Assembly (NCBI GenBank): GCA_036339295.1
Contig: JAYZBK010000191.1
Span: 1-6,785, forward strand
DNA length: 6,785 bases
Direction of reading: 5' to 3'
From: GCA-002862325 sp036339295
GTDB taxonomy: Bacteria; Planctomycetota; Phycisphaerae; Phycisphaerales; SM1A02
The notes under the pieces: generated by a model
Told to the model about the DNA's origin: nothing
What the model saw: only the letters and a program-made list of their open reading frames with translations
Databases searched by the model: none
Position numbers and translations under genes: made by a program
Part shown: positions 6,571 through 6,785 of the stretch, piece after piece
Position numbering within the stretch: position 1 is the stretch's first letter
Layout of the letters: every line of letters begins with the position of its first letter

Positions 6571-6785
6571 TCACCCGGTGCTCTGCATCGCCGCGGCGAG
6601 TGCGTTGACGCTCAGCATCACGAGGGCGACGAGCGTGGGATCGTCGTCCTCCCGGGTCCGACGCAGGAGTTCCACCTGCAGCGCATTGATCAGGTCGGTG
6701 TCGGGGTTCCGCTCCGCGATCGATCGCTGGATCACCGGGCTGTGGTCGAGCAGCGCCTGGTGACCGGTGATCGAGAGAACGATGC
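6571..6785 (-). CDS. ppc: Phosphoenolpyruvate carboxylase, C-terminal 70 residues (5' part outside window)
   Basis: PEP carboxylase adds bicarbonate to phosphoenolpyruvate to make oxaloacetate, refilling the TCA cycle in the cytoplasm. Only the last 70 residues and the stop are in the window, read from the right edge. They match the C-terminal hallmarks: a helix ending 'VIQRSIAERNPDTD', then 'LINALQVELLRRTR' (compare 'DPLNVLQAELLHRSR' in E. coli), an acidic linker 'EDDDPT', and the final helix 'LAAAMQSTG' (compare 'IAAGMRNTG'). The Arg equivalent to E. coli R832, an aspartate-effector ligand, is kept (fragment residue 25). The position of the effector ligand N881 is Ser here (fragment residue 68). 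The stop is 6 bp from the stop of the convergent secreted-protein gene, so no separate terminator fits between them. The longer open frame on the opposite strand here has no recognisable features. Confidence 0.88.
   Translation of the reverse strand, partial: IVLSITGHQALLDHSPVIQRSIAERNPDTDLINALQVELLRRTREDDDPTLVALVMLSVNALAAAMQSTG

Noticed and set aside
6588..6599. Perfect 12-bp palindrome TCGCCGCGGCGA near the end of ppc.
   Set aside because: It has no loop, lies in coding sequence for an Ala-rich helix (LAAAM), and is explained by GCG/GCC codons.
3843..6608. A 921-codon open frame on the + strand, one frame off the dockerin protein gene.
   Set aside because: Almost entirely Arg/Pro/Gly/His-rich, typical of a frame-shifted reading of GC-rich coding DNA. 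No start signal or domain.
6497..6763. An 88-codon open frame on the + strand at the right end.
   Set aside because: It overlaps the dockerin gene end and lies antisense to a segment matching the PEP carboxylase C-terminus; its own translation is Ser/Arg-rich without motifs.

Overview
The window is a dense, GC-rich stretch of bacterial chromosome with strong G/C preference at third codon positions. The likely source is a planctomycete, most plausibly class Phycisphaerae. The best evidence is the large secreted protein on the + strand. It carries 19-residue 'DCNxNGxxDxC' calcium-loop repeats, a right-handed beta-helix with a choice-of-anchor-Q-like end, and a terminal dockerin-like pair of 'DLDGN..VNGADL' repeats ending in 'AWGVCP'. 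This combination is typical of secreted proteins from marine Phycisphaerales. The lineage call is inferred from protein style; there is no rRNA or other marker gene here.

Layout: (1) positions 1-1469, +, a CopA-like multicopper oxidase whose N-terminus is probably cut by the window edge. (2) A 43-bp convergent gap holding a perfect GC-rich hairpin. (3) 1513-3507, -, an exported two-domain protein that joins an endonuclease/exonuclease/phosphatase (EEP) domain to a sialidase-like BNR beta-propeller. (4) A 108-bp divergent intergenic region with both ribosome binding sites and a small imperfect inverted repeat. (5) 3616-6564, +, a 982-residue secreted LamG / Ca-loop / beta-helix / dockerin protein starting at GTG. 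(6) A 6-bp convergent gap, then 6571-6785, -, the last 70 codons of phosphoenolpyruvate carboxylase (ppc). This last gene is easy to miss because the opposite strand has a longer open frame.

The genes do not form one operon: orientation alternates +, -, +, -. The two central genes share a promoter region and both encode exported proteins, so they could be co-regulated for extracellular polymer binding or breakdown, but nothing in the sequence proves this. The multicopper oxidase (periplasmic copper handling) and PEP carboxylase (cytoplasmic anaplerosis) look like unrelated neighbours. I see no mobile element, CRISPR array, tRNA, rRNA or defence system. The points most worth checking are the EEP-sialidase fusion, its apparent loss of the usual EEP histidine, and a Ser in PEP carboxylase where the inhibitor-binding Asn is expected.
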